A stretch of 6,908 nucleotides of DNA from Holophagaceae bacterium UBA706 (GTDB lineage: Bacteria; Acidobacteriota; Holophagae; Holophagales; Holophagaceae), in contig DBME01000132.1 of the NCBI GenBank assembly GCA_002298155.1, positions 1 through 6,908 of the forward strand, in the 5' to 3' direction. The notes below the pieces were generated by a model. It had not been told where the DNA came from. It made no database searches and was given only the letters and a program-made list of their open reading frames with translations. Positions 1 to 5,925 of the stretch are shown piece by piece; positions within the stretch are counted from its first letter, which is position 1; each line of letters opens with the position of its first letter. The translations under genes and the position numbers were made by a program.

Positions 1-102
1 CCGGCCGCCAAGCCCGCCGCGCCTGCGGCTCCCGCCAAGACGCCCGCCCAGGCGCCCGCGACCACCCCCGCCGCCCCCAAGGCCGCGAAAGGAACCAAAT
101 GA
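1..102 (+). CDS. C-terminal tail of an upstream protein, Ala/Pro/Lys-rich (partial)
   Basis: The frame starting at base 1 is open for 33 codons and stops at TGA (100-102). It encodes almost only alanine, proline and lysine, with a few threonines, a glutamine and a glycine. Tails of this kind are usually disordered linkers or basic extensions, and nothing in it identifies the family. The stop overlaps the next start as ATGA, which implies the same transcript and possibly coupled translation. Isomerase genes of this type are sometimes found in tandem, so the upstream gene could be another parvulin or chaperone, but that is a guess. The reading frame is supported by the clean overlap with the next gene and by the biased composition. 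Confidence 0.6.
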   Translation, partial: PAAKPAAPAAPAKTPAQAPATTPAAPKAAKGTK

Positions 103-1079
103 ACATTCGCGGGCTTGCCCTCATCTGCGTGCCCTGCGTCCTCATCGGCGCGCCGGAGGTGCGGGAGGAGATCCTGGTGGTGGTGAACGGCCACGTCATC
201 ACCCGCCGGGTCTACCAGCAGGCGGTTGAACAGGAAACCGCATCCCTCTACCGTCAGTTCTCCGGGAAGGCCCTGGACGAGAAACTGAAGGTGGCCCGGG
301 AGAAGACCCTCCAGGGTCTCATCGACAACTTCATCATCCAGGACAAGGCGGACGACCTCGGCATCAAGCTGCACGAGGAGGACATCCGGGCCTTCGTCGA
401 GGACATCAAGAAGCAGAACAACTTCGCCACCGATGCGGACTTCGAGCGCGCCCTCAAGGGCTCGCTGGGCTACGGCCTCCAGGTCTACATGGCCCGCACC
501 CGCTCGGACATGCAGAAGCAGGAAGTCCTGCGGCGCGAGGTGTACTCGAAGATCGCCATCGAGGACCAGGAGCTGCGGGCCTACTACGAGGACCACCGGG
601 AGGACTACCGCCAGACGCCCCGTTTCCGTATCCGGGAACTGGTCCTGGCCAAGGGCGTCAGTCCGGAAGAGCAGGCCGCCACCCGCGCCACCGTCGCCAA
701 GATCCAGGAGGGACTCAAGAAGGGCACGCCCTTCGAGGACCTGGTGAAGGAGTTCTCCGTGAGCACCAGCCGCAGCACCGGCGGCGACCTGGGGTGGCTC
801 GCCAAGGGCGTCCTCCATGCCAACATCGAGTCCGCCTCCCTGGCCCTCAAGCCCGCCGAGGTCTCGGCTCCCCTGGAGACGGACAAGAACGTCTACCTCG
901 TGCAGCTCATCGAATCCCAGATCGACACCATCAAGCCCTTCGCCGAGGTGCGCGCGCAGATCCTGGAGAAGCTGCAGGAGCCCAAGGCGCAGAATGCCAT
1001 CGAAAACTACCTGAACGGCTTGCGTATCCGGACCAATATCCGATACATGGTCCCGAAGGACGAAATTCTCAAGGGGTGA
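99..1079 (+). CDS. Exported SurA/PpiC-like peptidyl-prolyl cis-trans isomerase (parvulin family)
   Basis: A 326-residue protein expected to catalyse proline cis-trans isomerisation and chaperone proteins outside the cytoplasm. The N-terminus (MNIR, then a hydrophobic stretch to about residue 18) looks like a Sec signal peptide. Neither early cysteine (C10, C13) sits in a good lipobox, so a lipoprotein is unlikely. Residues about 26-150 form a SurA-type helical chaperone domain, opening with the typical 'VVNGHVITRR' segment. Residues about 173-273 are a single parvulin domain, with the GGDLGW motif at 228-233 and a closing 'VYLVQLIES' strand. E. coli SurA has two parvulin domains and is about 430 residues, so this is the shorter one-domain form. 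The ATG is chosen because AAAGGA (88-93) lies five bases upstream and the start overlaps the previous stop. The gene is followed after two bases by the S4-domain gene. The family is clear; the substrate, probably outer-membrane or secreted proteins, is inferred. Confidence 0.9.
   Translation: MNIRGLALICVPCVLIGAPEVREEILVVVNGHVITRRVYQQAVEQETASLYRQFSGKALDEKLKVAREKTLQGLIDNFIIQDKADDLGIKLHEEDIRAFVEDIKKQNNFATDADFERALKGSLGYGLQVYMARTRSDMQKQEVLRREVYSKIAIEDQELRAYYEDHREDYRQTPRFRIRELVLAKGVSPEEQAATRATVAKIQEGLKKGTPFEDLVKEFSVSTSRSTGGDLGWLAKGVLHANIESASLALKPAEVSAPLETDKNVYLVQLIESQIDTIKPFAEVRAQILEKLQEPKAQNAIENYLNGLRIRTNIRYMVPKDEILKG
1071..1076 (+). promoter_or_regulatory. Ribosome binding site that fixes the GTG start of the S4-domain gene
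   Basis: AAGGGG lies inside the last codons of the isomerase gene, five bases before GTG at 1082. It decides the start. The same frame stays open far upstream (to an ATG at 794), but only as a shadow of the isomerase gene, and the protein family begins at this GTG. Confidence 0.7.
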
Positions 1080-1081
1080 AC

Positions 1082-1402
1082 GTGCGGCTGGACCTTTTCC
1101 TGAAGAAGACCCACCTCGTCAAGCGCCGGGAACTGGCCCGGGAGCTCTGCGAGGAGGGCATGGTGCGCGTGGACGGGACGCCCCGCAAGGCGAGCCACGA
1201 GGTCAAGGCCGGCAACGAACTGGAGTTCCCCCTCTACAACCGCATCATCCGCGCCAAGGTCCTGGCCCTTCCCGAGGGGAACGTCCCCCGGGGGGACCAG
1301 TGGACCTACATCGAGGTCCTGGAGGAGAAGTGGGCCCCCATGGACGATGTGCAGCTGAGCGACCCCCTGGCGCCCCGGCCCAAGAATCCGACCTTCCATT
1401 AA
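1082..1402 (+). CDS. rqcP: S4-domain RNA-binding protein, RqcP/Hsp15-like
   Basis: A 106-residue basic protein starting at GTG. Residues 1-50 are an S4 RNA-binding domain: the 'RLDLFLKKTHLVKRRELA' opening, then a turn with 'VRVDGTPRKAS' and 'VKAGNELEF'. This matches RqcP (B. subtilis YabO) more closely than E. coli Hsp15, especially the LVKRR block with K14, R15 and R16 and the 'KAS..VK.G.EL' block. RqcP works with RqcH on stalled 50S subunits to add alanine tails to nascent chains; Hsp15 also binds 50S subunits carrying nascent chains. The protein is longer than the roughly 86-residue RqcP, with a C-terminal extension (about 85-106) rich in Pro and acidic residues and of unknown role. It lies two bases after the isomerase gene and 12 before the YhaM-like gene. 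The S4 family is near certain; the RqcP assignment rather than another small S4 protein is likely but not proven. Confidence 0.85.
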   Translation: MRLDLFLKKTHLVKRRELARELCEEGMVRVDGTPRKASHEVKAGNELEFPLYNRIIRAKVLALPEGNVPRGDQWTYIEVLEEKWAPMDDVQLSDPLAPRPKNPTFH

Positions 1403-1414
1403 GCAGGACATGCC

Positions 1415-2389
1415 ATGACCGAGCAGGCTCCCCTCCGTTCCCTCAAGGAGGGCGACGTCTTCAACGGGTACCTCCTGGCCCAGGAAGTGGCTTTCAAGAC
1501 CAGCGCCAAGGGTTCCGAATACCTTGAGGTCAAGCTCGCCGACGCCTCGGGGGATCTCAAGGGGTTCCTGTGGGACCTGCGGGCCATCGAAGGGGACATG
1601 GACCTCGTGGCTCCGGACGCCTTTCTGAAGGTCAAGGGGCTCATCTCCATCTACAACGGCCGGACGCAGATCCGCCTGGACAAGGTGCGGTTCGCCCAGG
1701 ACGCGGAGGTGGGGGACCTGGCCCGCTTCTTCCCCGTGAGCCGCCGCCCCCTGGAGGAGATGGAAATGGAGCTGGACGAACGGGTGGCCGCCATCCGCGA
1801 CCCCTGGATCCGCCAGCTCCTGGAGCGGCTCCTGGTGGAGGATTCCGACCGCCGCGCCGCCTATGGCCGGGCCCCGGCCGCCAAGAGCATGCACCACGTC
1901 TTCCTGGGCGGTCTCCTGGAGCACACCCTGTCCGTGGCGGCCATGGCCGACCGGGCCTGCGACCACTACCCCGAGCTGAACCGCGACCTGGTGGCGGCGG
2001 GGGTTCTGCTCCACGACCTTGGCAAGACGGCCGAGCTCACCTACCAGCGCAGCTTCGGCTATTCCGACGCGGGCAACCTCCTGGGGCACATCGCCATGGA
2101 GTCCCAGTGGATCAACGAGGCCGCCGCCACCCTGCCCGGCTTCCCCGAGGAGCTGCGGCTTCATGTGCTCCACATCGTCCTGAGCCACCACGGCAAGCTG
2201 GAGTACGGCTCCCCGGTGCTTCCCAAGACGCCCGAGGCGCTCCTGGTGCACTACCTGGACGACCTGGACGGCAAGCTGGAAGCCATGTTCCGCGGCATGC
2301 GGGACGATGCGGGCGAGGGCAGCTGGACGCCCTATTCCCGGTCGCTGGACAGGATGATCTTCAAATCCCGCTGGCCTAAAGTCGACTGA
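1415..2389 (+). CDS. yhaM: YhaM-like OB-fold/HD-domain 3'-5' exoribonuclease
   Basis: A 324-residue cytoplasmic protein with the layout of YhaM. Residues about 15-95 form an OB-fold nucleic-acid-binding domain ('LEVKLADASGDLKGFLWD' and 'VKGLISIYNGRTQIRLDKV'). Residues about 155-300 form an HD metal-dependent phosphohydrolase domain. Metal-ligand candidates are H160/H161, H170, the H200-D201 pair in 'LLHDLGK', H225 in 'GNLLGHI', H258/H259 in 'LSHHGKLEYGSP', and D282 in 'HYLDDLDGK'. All blocks characteristic of YhaM are present, and the length equals the roughly 314-residue family norm. YhaM degrades RNA, and also some DNA, from the 3' end, usually finishing short fragments. AGGA (1405-1408) lies six bases before the ATG. 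A nearer upstream ATG at 1410 is followed by a stop after one codon and is not used. The gene probably ends the + strand cluster. The nuclease family is well supported; its preferred substrate here is not visible. Confidence 0.88.
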   Translation: MTEQAPLRSLKEGDVFNGYLLAQEVAFKTSAKGSEYLEVKLADASGDLKGFLWDLRAIEGDMDLVAPDAFLKVKGLISIYNGRTQIRLDKVRFAQDAEVGDLARFFPVSRRPLEEMEMELDERVAAIRDPWIRQLLERLLVEDSDRRAAYGRAPAAKSMHHVFLGGLLEHTLSVAAMADRACDHYPELNRDLVAAGVLLHDLGKTAELTYQRSFGYSDAGNLLGHIAMESQWINEAAATLPGFPEELRLHVLHIVLSHHGKLEYGSPVLPKTPEALLVHYLDDLDGKLEAMFRGMRDDAGEGSWTPYSRSLDRMIFKSRWPKVD

Positions 2390-2399
2390 CCGGACAGAA

Positions 2400-2426
2400 T
2401 TGCCTTATCCTCCCGGCAGGTATAAC
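2400..2426 (+). promoter_or_regulatory. Possible sigma70-type promoter for the unknown 163-aa gene
   Basis: TTGCCT (2400-2405) and TATAAC (2421-2426) resemble -35 and -10 boxes. The spacer is 15 bases, shorter than the optimum of 17. Transcription would begin near 2433, giving a leader of about 80 bases. The AT-rich setting in an otherwise GC-rich sequence supports a promoter; the short spacer counts against it. Confidence 0.35.
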
Positions 2427-2447
2427 CTGACAAATTAATGGATAGGC
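2402..2447 (+). repeat. Nested inverted repeats around the possible -10 box
   Basis: The outer arms are GCCTTATCC (2402-2410) and GGATAGGC (2440-2447), complementary except for one bulged T. Inside them is a perfect 5-base inverted repeat, CAGGT-ATA-ACCTG (2417-2429), which covers the possible -10 box TATAAC. It could be an operator bound by a dimeric regulator, or a weak RNA hairpin at the end of the upstream transcript. There is no T-run after it, which argues against a terminator. Confidence 0.45.
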
Positions 2448-2484
2448 TGAACATTCCCATCGGGCCCCCTTCTGGGACGGCAAG

Positions 2485-2503
2485 GTGTTCCGGTCGCCGA
2501 CAC
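2485..2503 (+). other. Possible leader hairpin next to the ribosome binding site
   Basis: GTGT (2485-2488) pairs with ACAC (2500-2503), and CGG (2491-2493) pairs with CCG (2497-2499) around a TCG loop, with a two-base bulge (TC) on the left arm. The stem ends exactly where the weak Shine-Dalgarno sequence AGGT (2504-2507) begins, six bases before the ATG at 2514. Folding could influence ribosome access. The stem is short, so this is tentative. Confidence 0.3.
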
Positions 2504-2513
2504 AGGTAACGCC

Positions 2514-3005
2514 ATGAAGCTCTCCAGGAAAGCCAAGCGCTACGATGACACCGTCCTACCGGGCGATTTCGCTGGCTTCGAGTCCTTCCGCCATGGGGAT
2601 CCCCAGTCAGAAGGGGAGCTGAGCGGAGCCCTGCGGCGGACCGGTCAGAGCGTCGAGTTGGGCCACATCACCTTCGAACATCCGACCCTCAAGAAGCAGA
2701 GCTTCGCCAAGCTGAAGACCCGGGCCGAGGTGCTCACCCGCCAGCTCACCTACCTCGATGAGCGGCTCGAGATCGTGGATCACGACCGCCGCGGGATGTA
2801 CATCCAGCTGCGGAGCCTCCCGCCCTACAAGGACGACTCCCAGATCCAGTTCAATGAGATATGCATTGGCCGCGACAAGGTGGTTGTCAAGCGCATCGCC
2901 TTCTACCGCCGGGACGAAGTGAAGCAGCAGGTGGCCCTGACCCTCACGGAGGACCTCCTGGAACGGCTGAAGGCGGACCTCCGGCAGGTACTGACGCTGG
3001 TCTAG
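2514..3005 (+). CDS. Uncharacterised 163-residue cytoplasmic protein
   Basis: I do not recognise this family. The protein is highly charged, rich in Lys/Arg and Asp/Glu, with no signal peptide, no membrane segment and a single cysteine (C117). The first 60 residues look poorly ordered. Residues about 62-83 look helical, followed by alternating strand-like segments (about 84-101, 109-118, 122-132, 137-143) and an amphipathic C-terminal helix (144-160). The YIQLRS, NEICIG and VVVKRIAFYRR segments have the alternating pattern of beta strands. A PilZ domain was considered, but the RxxxR and D/NxSxxG motifs are absent. Codon use matches the neighbours, with strong third-position G/C, which supports a real gene. 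It stands alone on its strand after a 124-base gap with its own possible promoter. Its stop shares the sequence CTAG with the stop of the converging gene. Confidence 0.8.
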   Translation: MKLSRKAKRYDDTVLPGDFAGFESFRHGDPQSEGELSGALRRTGQSVELGHITFEHPTLKKQSFAKLKTRAEVLTRQLTYLDERLEIVDHDRRGMYIQLRSLPPYKDDSQIQFNEICIGRDKVVVKRIAFYRRDEVKQQVALTLTEDLLERLKADLRQVLTLV

Positions 3006-3889
3006 GGAATCGGGAAGAAGGTCAGTCCGCCCGCGGGTCCGCGGAGGACGGCGTTCGACTCCTGGATGCCCACCAGGACGGCCTTCTCGTCGGCCCCCGT
3101 GGGAACCAGGGTCATTTCCCGTTTCGCCAGGTTCAGCCGGGCCAGGACCAGACCCTTCAAATCCCCGGGGGGCAGCTGGGAGGCGGGCACGGCCAGCAAG
3201 GCTGTCTCGTTGTTCATCCACCAGGCCAGGGAGCCCTGGTCGCCATCCGCCAGGTTCAGGGTGGGGGCGGGCTGGCCGTTGAGGGTGAAGGGGATGAACT
3301 CCAGACGCGCGCCCTTGGCCAGGTCGATGCGCTCCAGCTGGAACCCGTCGCTGGCGGTGAGCAGCACCGAACCGTCCTCCCGCACGGCCACGTGATGCCA
3401 GTTCCGGGGGAAGAAGGTGCCCTTGGCGGGTTTGGTGCCGTAGGACCACATGACGGAGCCGGTCTTCATGTCCCGGCGCTCCAGGTAGGGTTCCCGGGTG
3501 CGGTAGCAGAGGATGAAGCTGCGCGTATCCCAGGCCAGATCGGCGATCTCCGCGGGCAGGGTGAAGGACGTCCCCAGCTTGCCGTTCCTGTCCACCAGCT
3601 GCAGGGTGGTTCCGGCCACGACCCAGGCATTGCCCAGGGGATCAAGGACCCATTTTTCCGCAGCGCCCGTGAACCGGCTCAGGTCGAGCTCATTCATGAT
3701 GCCAGAGTCCTGGGTCCAGGTGACCAGCTTGCGGTCCGGCATCTGCTGGAAGACACAGGACCCGTCCCGGTCGAAGGATGCCCAGCCGGTGGCGCTCTTC
3801 ACGGGGTCCCAGCCCTGGGCGCTGGCCTGGACGGGGGCCAGGGCGAGGGATAGGGCTGCGGGTAGGAGGAAGTTGCGGCGAACGTTCAA
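3002..3889 (-). CDS. Exported protein with probable beta-propeller fold
   Basis: A 295-residue protein with a clear Sec signal peptide: basic MNVRR, a hydrophobic core to about residue 20, and a likely signal peptidase I site at ASA|Q (after A24). The mature part has repeated strand-turn patterns such as 'LGNAWVVAGTTLQLVDRNGKL', 'DMKTGSVMWSYG' and 'REDGSVLLTASDGFQLERIDL'. These resemble blades of a NHL/PQQ-type propeller, but there are too few and too degenerate repeats to name a family. No catalytic motif is visible. The start is TTG at 3889, chosen because no ATG lies in frame before the upstream stop, because it gives an intact signal peptide, and because GAGG (the complement of 3895-3898) lies five bases before it. 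The gene follows dxs after 104 bases with a possible own promoter and ends in the shared CTAG. Its role is unknown; it may bind a ligand or partner in the periplasm. Confidence 0.8.
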   Translation of the reverse strand: MNVRRNFLLPAALSLALAPVQASAQGWDPVKSATGWASFDRDGSCVFQQMPDRKLVTWTQDSGIMNELDLSRFTGAAEKWVLDPLGNAWVVAGTTLQLVDRNGKLGTSFTLPAEIADLAWDTRSFILCYRTREPYLERRDMKTGSVMWSYGTKPAKGTFFPRNWHHVAVREDGSVLLTASDGFQLERIDLAKGARLEFIPFTLNGQPAPTLNLADGDQGSLAWWMNNETALLAVPASQLPPGDLKGLVLARLNLAKREMTLVPTGADEKAVLVGIQESNAVLRGPAGGLTFFPIP

Positions 3890-3934
3890 AGCAACCTCGC
3901 GGGAATGAATCTTGGATAAAGCTTGGGTGCTTAA

Positions 3935-3963
3935 AACATATACAAGGCCGAGGGCCTGGGCAA
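3935..3963 (-). promoter_or_regulatory. Possible promoter for the exported protein gene
   Basis: Read on the minus strand, TTGCCC (3963-3958) is followed after 17 bases by TATGTT (3940-3935); an overlapping TATATG (3942-3937) is an alternative -10. A start near 3928 would give a leader of about 40 bases before the TTG at 3889. Each box matches consensus in only four of six positions, so this is tentative. Confidence 0.3.
3945..3957 (-). repeat. Short perfect inverted repeat downstream of dxs
   Basis: AGGCC-CTC-GGCCT on the minus strand, a 5-base stem with a 3-base loop. It is followed by TGTATATGTTTT, a broken T-rich stretch. It could be a weak terminator for dxs, or an operator, because it falls inside the spacer of the possible promoter for the next gene. 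The stem is too short for a confident terminator call. Confidence 0.35.
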
Positions 3964-3993
3964 GGAGGGAACACTATAAATGTTGCCTGAATT

Positions 3994-5925
3994 TTAGGCT
4001 TCGATGATTCCGGAGGCTTTGCGATGGAATTCCCGGACCCGGTCGAGGAGGGCGCGGGGGCTGAGGCCCTCCTCGTCCATGAGTAGCGCCTGATCCCCGT
4101 GGTGGACGATGTGGTCGGGCACGGCGCACCGGAGCAGGGGCTGGCGGAGTCCCCGGTCGGCCATGAACTCGGCCACGGCGCCGGTGAAGCCGCCCGGGGC
4201 GCACCCTTCCTCCATGGCCACCACGCCGTGGGTGCGGTGGACCCAGTGGGAAAGAAGTTCCTCATCCAGGGGCTTCACGAAGCGGGCATTGACGACCGCG
4301 CAGGAAATGCCTTCCCCGGCCAGGCGTTCGGCCAGGTCCTGGGCGGTGTTCACCAGGGTCCCCACCGCCACCAGGAGGAGGTCGGCGCCTTCCCTCAGCA
4401 GTTCGCCCTTGCCGATGGGCAGGGCCGCCACCGGATCCTGGAGAGGCACGCCCAGGGCGTTGCCCCGGGGGTAGCGGATCGCGGCGGGGCGGTTGCTGTA
4501 GATGGCCGTGAAGAGCATCTGCCGCAGTTCGTTCTCGTCCTTGGGGGCCATGATGACGATGTTGGGCATGCAGCGCAGGTAGGAGAGATCGTAGAGCCCG
4601 TGGTGCGTGGGGCCGTCGGCGCCGACGATGCCGCCGCGGTCCATGCAGAAGGTCACGGGAAGGTTCTGGAGGCACACGTCGTGGAGGACCTGGTCGAACC
4701 CGCGCTGGAGGAAGGTGGAGTAGATGGCCACCACCGGCCGCATCCCCTGGCAGGCCAGGCCCGCGGCGAAGGTGACGGCGTGCTGCTCCGCGATGCCCAC
4801 GTCGAAGCACCGGTCCGGATGGGCCTTCTGGAAGATGTTGAGGCCCGTGCCGTCCAGCATGGCGGCGGTGATGGCGACGATCTTCTCGTCCTTGCGGGCC
4901 AGCTCCGACAGGGTGTTGCCGAAGATGGAGGTGTAGGAGGGCGTGACGGGCTTCGCCGGGTCCGGGGCGGCCTTGATGATCTCCCCGGCCTCTGCGTCGA
5001 AGGCGGTGACGCCATGCCACTTGAGGGGATCCTTGACCGCGGGGGCGTAGCCGTAGCCCTTCTTGGTCTGCACGTGCAGGAGCACGGGCCCCTCCTCCAT
5101 GCGCTCCTTGGCCTCGCCCAGGGCCCGCAGCACCGCGGCCACGTCGTGGCCGTTCACGGGACCCAGGTAGCGGAAGCCCAGGTCCTCGAAGAGCAGCCCC
5201 GGCACCGCGATGCGCTTGAAGGATTCCTCGCTCCACTTGGCGACCTTGGCCAGGCGCCGGCTCACGCTGGCCACCGGGATCGTCTTGATGGCGTGCTCGA
5301 TGCGGTCCCGCCAGCGGTTGTAGTACTGGCCGTTGATCATCTGGTTCAGGTAGCCCTGGAGCGAACCCACGTTGGGGTTGATGCTCATATCGTTGTCGTT
5401 GAGGATGACCATGAACTTCCGGGTCTCCAGGAACCCGGCCTGGTTCAGCCCCTCGAAGGCCATGCCTGCGGTCATGGAGCCGTCGCCGATGACGGCGATG
5501 GAGGTGAAGTCCTGGCCCATGAGGTCCCGGGCCTTGGCCATGCCCAGCGCCGCGGAGATGGAGGTGCTGGCGTGCCCCGCGCCGAAGTGGTCGTAGACGC
5601 TCTCGTCGCGCTTGAGGAAGCCGGAGAGGCCGTTGTGCTTGCGCAGGGTGGGGAAGCGGTCCTTGCGGCCGGTGAGGATCTTGAAGGGGTAGGCCTGGTG
5701 GCCCACGTCCCAGACGATGCGGTCCACCAGGAAGTCGAAGTGGTGCATGAGGCCCACGGTGAGCTCCACCGTGCCCAGGTTGGAGCTGAAGTGGCCGCCG
5801 GTGCCGCTCACGGAATCGATGAGGAACTGCCGCACTTCCAGGGCCAGCTGTTCCATCTGGGCCAGGGAGAAGTGATGTACCTGCTGGGGGGCGGCGACGG
5901 AATCGAGAAGAGGGTACCGGCTCAC
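3994..5925 (-). CDS. dxs: 1-deoxy-D-xylulose-5-phosphate synthase
   Basis: DXS joins pyruvate and glyceraldehyde 3-phosphate, releasing CO2, to give 1-deoxy-D-xylulose 5-phosphate. This is the first step of the MEP isoprenoid pathway and also feeds thiamine and pyridoxal synthesis. From GTG at 5925 the protein has 643 residues, close to the usual 620-640. The thiamine-diphosphate region is intact: GGHFSSNLG (43-51), GHAS (117-120), GDGSMTAG (147-154) and the NDN of 176-178. The second half has GIAEQHA (377-383) with catalytic Glu380, YSTFLQRGFDQ (402-412), DRGGIVGADGPTHHG (429-443), DLSYLR (446-451) and YPRG (485-488), followed by a transketolase C-terminal domain. The frame is open 24 codons further upstream, but that part overlaps ispA and is not DXS-like. 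GTG overlaps the ispA stop as GTGA, with GGAG (the complement of 5934-5937) eight bases before. No essential residue is missing. Cytoplasmic; identification is certain. Confidence 0.98.
   Translation of the reverse strand: MSRYPLLDSVAAPQQVHHFSLAQMEQLALEVRQFLIDSVSGTGGHFSSNLGTVELTVGLMHHFDFLVDRIVWDVGHQAYPFKILTGRKDRFPTLRKHNGLSGFLKRDESVYDHFGAGHASTSISAALGMAKARDLMGQDFTSIAVIGDGSMTAGMAFEGLNQAGFLETRKFMVILNDNDMSINPNVGSLQGYLNQMINGQYYNRWRDRIEHAIKTIPVASVSRRLAKVAKWSEESFKRIAVPGLLFEDLGFRYLGPVNGHDVAAVLRALGEAKERMEEGPVLLHVQTKKGYGYAPAVKDPLKWHGVTAFDAEAGEIIKAAPDPAKPVTPSYTSIFGNTLSELARKDEKIVAITAAMLDGTGLNIFQKAHPDRCFDVGIAEQHAVTFAAGLACQGMRPVVAIYSTFLQRGFDQVLHDVCLQNLPVTFCMDRGGIVGADGPTHHGLYDLSYLRCMPNIVIMAPKDENELRQMLFTAIYSNRPAAIRYPRGNALGVPLQDPVAALPIGKGELLREGADLLLVAVGTLVNTAQDLAERLAGEGISCAVVNARFVKPLDEELLSHWVHRTHGVVAMEEGCAPGGFTGAVAEFMADRGLRQPLLRCAVPDHIVHHGDQALLMDEEGLSPRALLDRVREFHRKASGIIEA
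5879..5892 (-). repeat. 14-base direct repeat, copy in the dxs start region
   Basis: The minus-strand sequence GCCCCCCAGCAGGT is identical to 6815-6802 near the start of ispA. Here it begins 33 bases into dxs and encodes A-P-Q-Q-V (residues 12-16). Both copies are read in the same frame. It may be chance in GC-rich sequence, a shared mRNA element, or a trace of recombination. Confidence 0.5.

Larger units (their letters stand above)
2390..2513 (+). other. Intergenic region, locally AT-richer, with nested inverted repeats
   Basis: 124 bases between the YhaM-like gene and the unknown 163-residue gene. The section 2421-2446 is clearly AT-richer than its surroundings and holds the possible promoter and inverted repeats listed separately. 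No hairpin followed by a T-run is visible, so no classical intrinsic terminator for the upstream cluster can be called. Read-through into the next gene is possible. No small ORF with a good ribosome binding site is seen. Confidence 0.6.
3890..3993 (-). other. Intergenic region between dxs and the exported protein gene
   Basis: 104 bases, AT-richer than the coding sequence. It contains a small perfect inverted repeat (3945-3957) and a possible promoter, listed separately. A weak AAGC/GCTT pairing (3919-3922 with 3929-3932) lies in what would be the leader. No strong terminator for dxs is visible, so some read-through from the isoprenoid operon is possible. Confidence 0.6.

Noticed and set aside
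99..160. Lipoprotein signal in the isomerase (C10 or C13)
   Set aside because: Neither cysteine has small residues in the lipobox positions; Ile and Pro precede them.
794..1081. Upstream extension of the S4-domain gene to ATG 794
   Set aside because: The extension lies in a wrong frame of the isomerase gene, has Arg/Pro/Gly-rich shadow composition, and the S4 family begins at GTG 1082 behind a good ribosome binding site.
1007..2251. 414-codon open frame on the minus strand opposite the S4 and YhaM-like genes
   Set aside because: It covers two well-supported genes and gives a low-complexity product without motifs; it is a composition shadow.
2455..2477. TCCCA/TGGGA pairing as a terminator of the YhaM-like gene
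   Set aside because: A five-base stem with a 13-base loop and no T-run after it.
2514..3005. PilZ (cyclic-di-GMP binding) domain in the unknown protein
   Set aside because: The basic N-terminus is suggestive, but the RxxxR and D/NxSxxG motifs are absent.
2607..3449. 280-codon minus-strand frame overlapping the unknown gene and the exported protein gene
   Set aside because: It runs through both real genes in other frames and has Pro/Gly/Arg-rich shadow composition.
2861..3853. 330-codon open frame on the + strand opposite the exported protein gene
   Set aside because: The minus-strand gene has a signal peptide, a ribosome binding site and ordered strand patterns; the + product is Gly/Gln-rich without any domain.
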